This document shows positions 13,151 through 13,999 of a stretch of DNA of 13,999 nucleotides, piece after piece (position 1 is the first letter of the stretch; each line of letters opens with the position of its first letter). Made by a program: the position numbers and the translations under genes. The notes under the pieces were generated by a model. The model worked only from the letters and a program-made list of their open reading frames with translations, was not told the origin of the DNA and did not search any database. The stretch comes from DASPXK01 sp035637315 (GTDB lineage: Bacteria > Chloroflexota > UBA6077 > JACCZL01), in assembly GCA_035637315.1 (NCBI GenBank), contig DASPXK010000015.1:1-13999 (forward strand). Direction: 5' to 3'.

Positions 13151-13999
13151 CTCCGTGCCGAGCATCAGCCCGGCCGCTGGAGCCCAGCTCGACCTGGCGC
13201 GGCTGCTAAAGCCCGGGAGCGTCGCCGTTCTCGGAGCTTCGCAGCGCCCGTGCTCGGCGGCCCAGACGGCGATCTGGGCGCGCGAGCGGAAGCCGAGCTT
13301 GGTCAGGATGCGCTGGACGTAGTTGGCGGCGCTGCCCTCGATCACGACCAGCTCGGCCGCGATCTCGCGGTTGCTCAATCCCCGCGCCACCAGCCCTGCT
13401 ACCTCTCGCTCGCGCGGCGACAGGATGCCAGGGGCCAGGGACTCGGCGAGCCCCGTGTCGACTGTCCCGGGGCCCGGAGCCGCGACCCCTGGGTCCACGG
13501 TCTCGAGCGCATACTGGACAGCACCGTCGAGCGGCAGCGCCGCGCCCTCGGCCCGCAGGTCGTCCAGCCGCGAGCCGAGGCGTTCGCGCAGCGCGGCCAG
13601 GAGCTGCTCCTGCTCAGAGCGCGCGCGGGGAGCAGGCGGCGCGCCGATCGCCGCGCGCAGGGCCTGAGCGGAGCCAACCAGTCGCGTCGCAACGTCCGGC
13701 CTGTCCGCCGCCGCGCTCACGGCCAGCCCTTCGAGGCATTCGGCGATCCCCCGCCGGTCCCCCTGCTCGCGCCGGATGGCCAGGCTCTCTCGATACAGCT
13801 CGGTCGCGCGCTGGTCGGCTCCCTGCGCTCGCATCACCCGCCCCAGCAGGTACAGCGCCGGACCCAGCGCGCGGGGGTAACCCGTTCGGCGTGCCATGGC
13901 TGCGCTGTCGTCGAGCAGCCCGGCGGCTCGTGGCTGGTCGCCCAGCTCGTGCGCAATCCGCCCGAGGAACATGAGCGCCAGGGCCGTTGCGCCACCGCT
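12965..13999 (-). CDS. LuxR-family regulator with helical-repeat arm; 5'-partial, aberrant C-terminal extension
   Basis: The frame is open at the right edge, so the start lies outside the window. Visible parts, numbered from the Met at 13972, are TPR-like helices ('ALYLLGRVMRAQGADQRATELYRESLAIRREQGD', about 40-72), a linker, and a LuxR-type HTH (about 184-242: 'LSPREREVAGLVARGLSNREIAAELV', 'YVQRILTKLGFRSRAQIAVWAAEHG'). Regulators of this kind usually carry an N-terminal NTPase domain and bind DNA through the C-terminal HTH. Members normally end within a few residues of 'AAEHG', at 13247 here. Instead the frame runs on antisense through the acyl-CoA synthetase fragment and the reductase 3' end to a stop at 12965. 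The ~93 extra residues look like antisense translation, so the true C-terminus was lost at the junction near 13247-13252. Family is certain; functional integrity is doubtful. Confidence 0.82.
   Translation of the reverse strand, partial: SGGATALALMFLGRIAHELGDQPRAAGLLDDSAAMARRTGYPRALGPALYLLGRVMRAQGADQRATELYRESLAIRREQGDRRGIAECLEGLAVSAAADRPDVATRLVGSAQALRAAIGAPPAPRARSEQEQLLAALRERLGSRLDDLRAEGAALPLDGAVQYALETVDPGVAAPGPGTVDTGLAESLAPGILSPREREVAGLVARGLSNREIAAELVVIEGSAANYVQRILTKLGFRSRAQIAVWAAEHGRCEAPRTATLPGFSSRARSSWAPAAGLMLGTELVFVGAPIGQVDDLAHRLPLLHHGLAAGHLAEREHCSHHGADPAHLDEAQRLEQFGLRAQV
13128..13249 (+). pseudogene. ADP-forming acyl-CoA synthetase, N-terminal fragment only
   Basis: The frame from ATG 13128 (or GTG 13155) encodes 'LARLLKPGSVAVLGASQRP', the start of the CoA-binding Rossmann domain of acetate-CoA ligase (ADP-forming)/acyl-CoA synthetases, which usually run to several hundred residues. 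Similarity stops after about 40 codons. From about 13250 the same frame reads the antisense of the LuxR regulator and reaches a stop at 13320-13322. The start overlaps the reductase stop by 23 bases, a normal operon arrangement, so the gene was probably intact in an ancestor or in the true genome. It is broken by a rearrangement or by a mis-joined assembly. Recognition rests on a short but characteristic motif. Confidence 0.7.

Noticed and set aside
1..13999. CRISPR array, insertion sequence, tRNA or rRNA
   Set aside because: No regularly spaced repeats, transposase motifs, tRNA-like arms or rRNA segments were seen on either strand.

Overview
The window is GC-rich, densely coded DNA, almost all on the + strand. 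It looks like a chromosomal segment of a free-living, metabolically versatile bacterium. Several features suggest a Chloroflexota-like (less likely actinobacterial) origin: an Ala/Pro/Lys-rich linker after the lipobox of the binding protein, a LuxR regulator with a helical-repeat arm, an ADP-forming acyl-CoA synthetase start, and intergenic palindromes that read as 'LTP(T/S)PLP' in frame. This is inference from style, not a phylogenetic result.

Region 1 (2-8226) looks like one catabolic/transport operon. It starts inside a molybdenum hydroxylase large subunit (left part missing). Next come the two halves of a split thiamine-diphosphate decarboxylase resembling ComD/ComE (sulfopyruvate decarboxylase), then an ABC ATPase, a fused two-domain permease, a lipoprotein binding protein and a second, paralogous fused permease. 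The first six genes overlap or are separated by 12 bases or fewer. A long GC-rich palindrome separates the last permease from the rest. A reasonable but unproven reading is uptake of a small organic anion, thiamine-dependent decarboxylation of a 2-oxo acid, and oxidation of the aldehyde or a related compound by the molybdenum enzyme.

Region 2 (8227-9760) has a leader with a candidate promoter and stem-loops, then an Nramp-family Mn2+/Fe2+ transporter. A second copy of the palindromic repeat family follows.

Region 3 (9904-11913) has a candidate promoter and a tight three-gene unit: a small Rieske [2Fe-2S] protein, a 102-residue protein I do not recognise, and an ACMSD-type amidohydrolase.

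Region 4 (12092-13999) has a medium-chain reductase with crotonyl-CoA-reductase-like motifs, followed by the first ~40 codons of an ADP-forming acyl-CoA synthetase. That fragment ends abruptly at about 13247-13252, where the C-terminal end of a minus-strand LuxR-type regulator begins. Both genes are broken at the same point, which marks a rearrangement or a chimeric assembly join.

No rRNA, tRNA, CRISPR array or insertion sequence was seen. No gene-free stretch exceeds 300 bases; the longest is 8227-8503.
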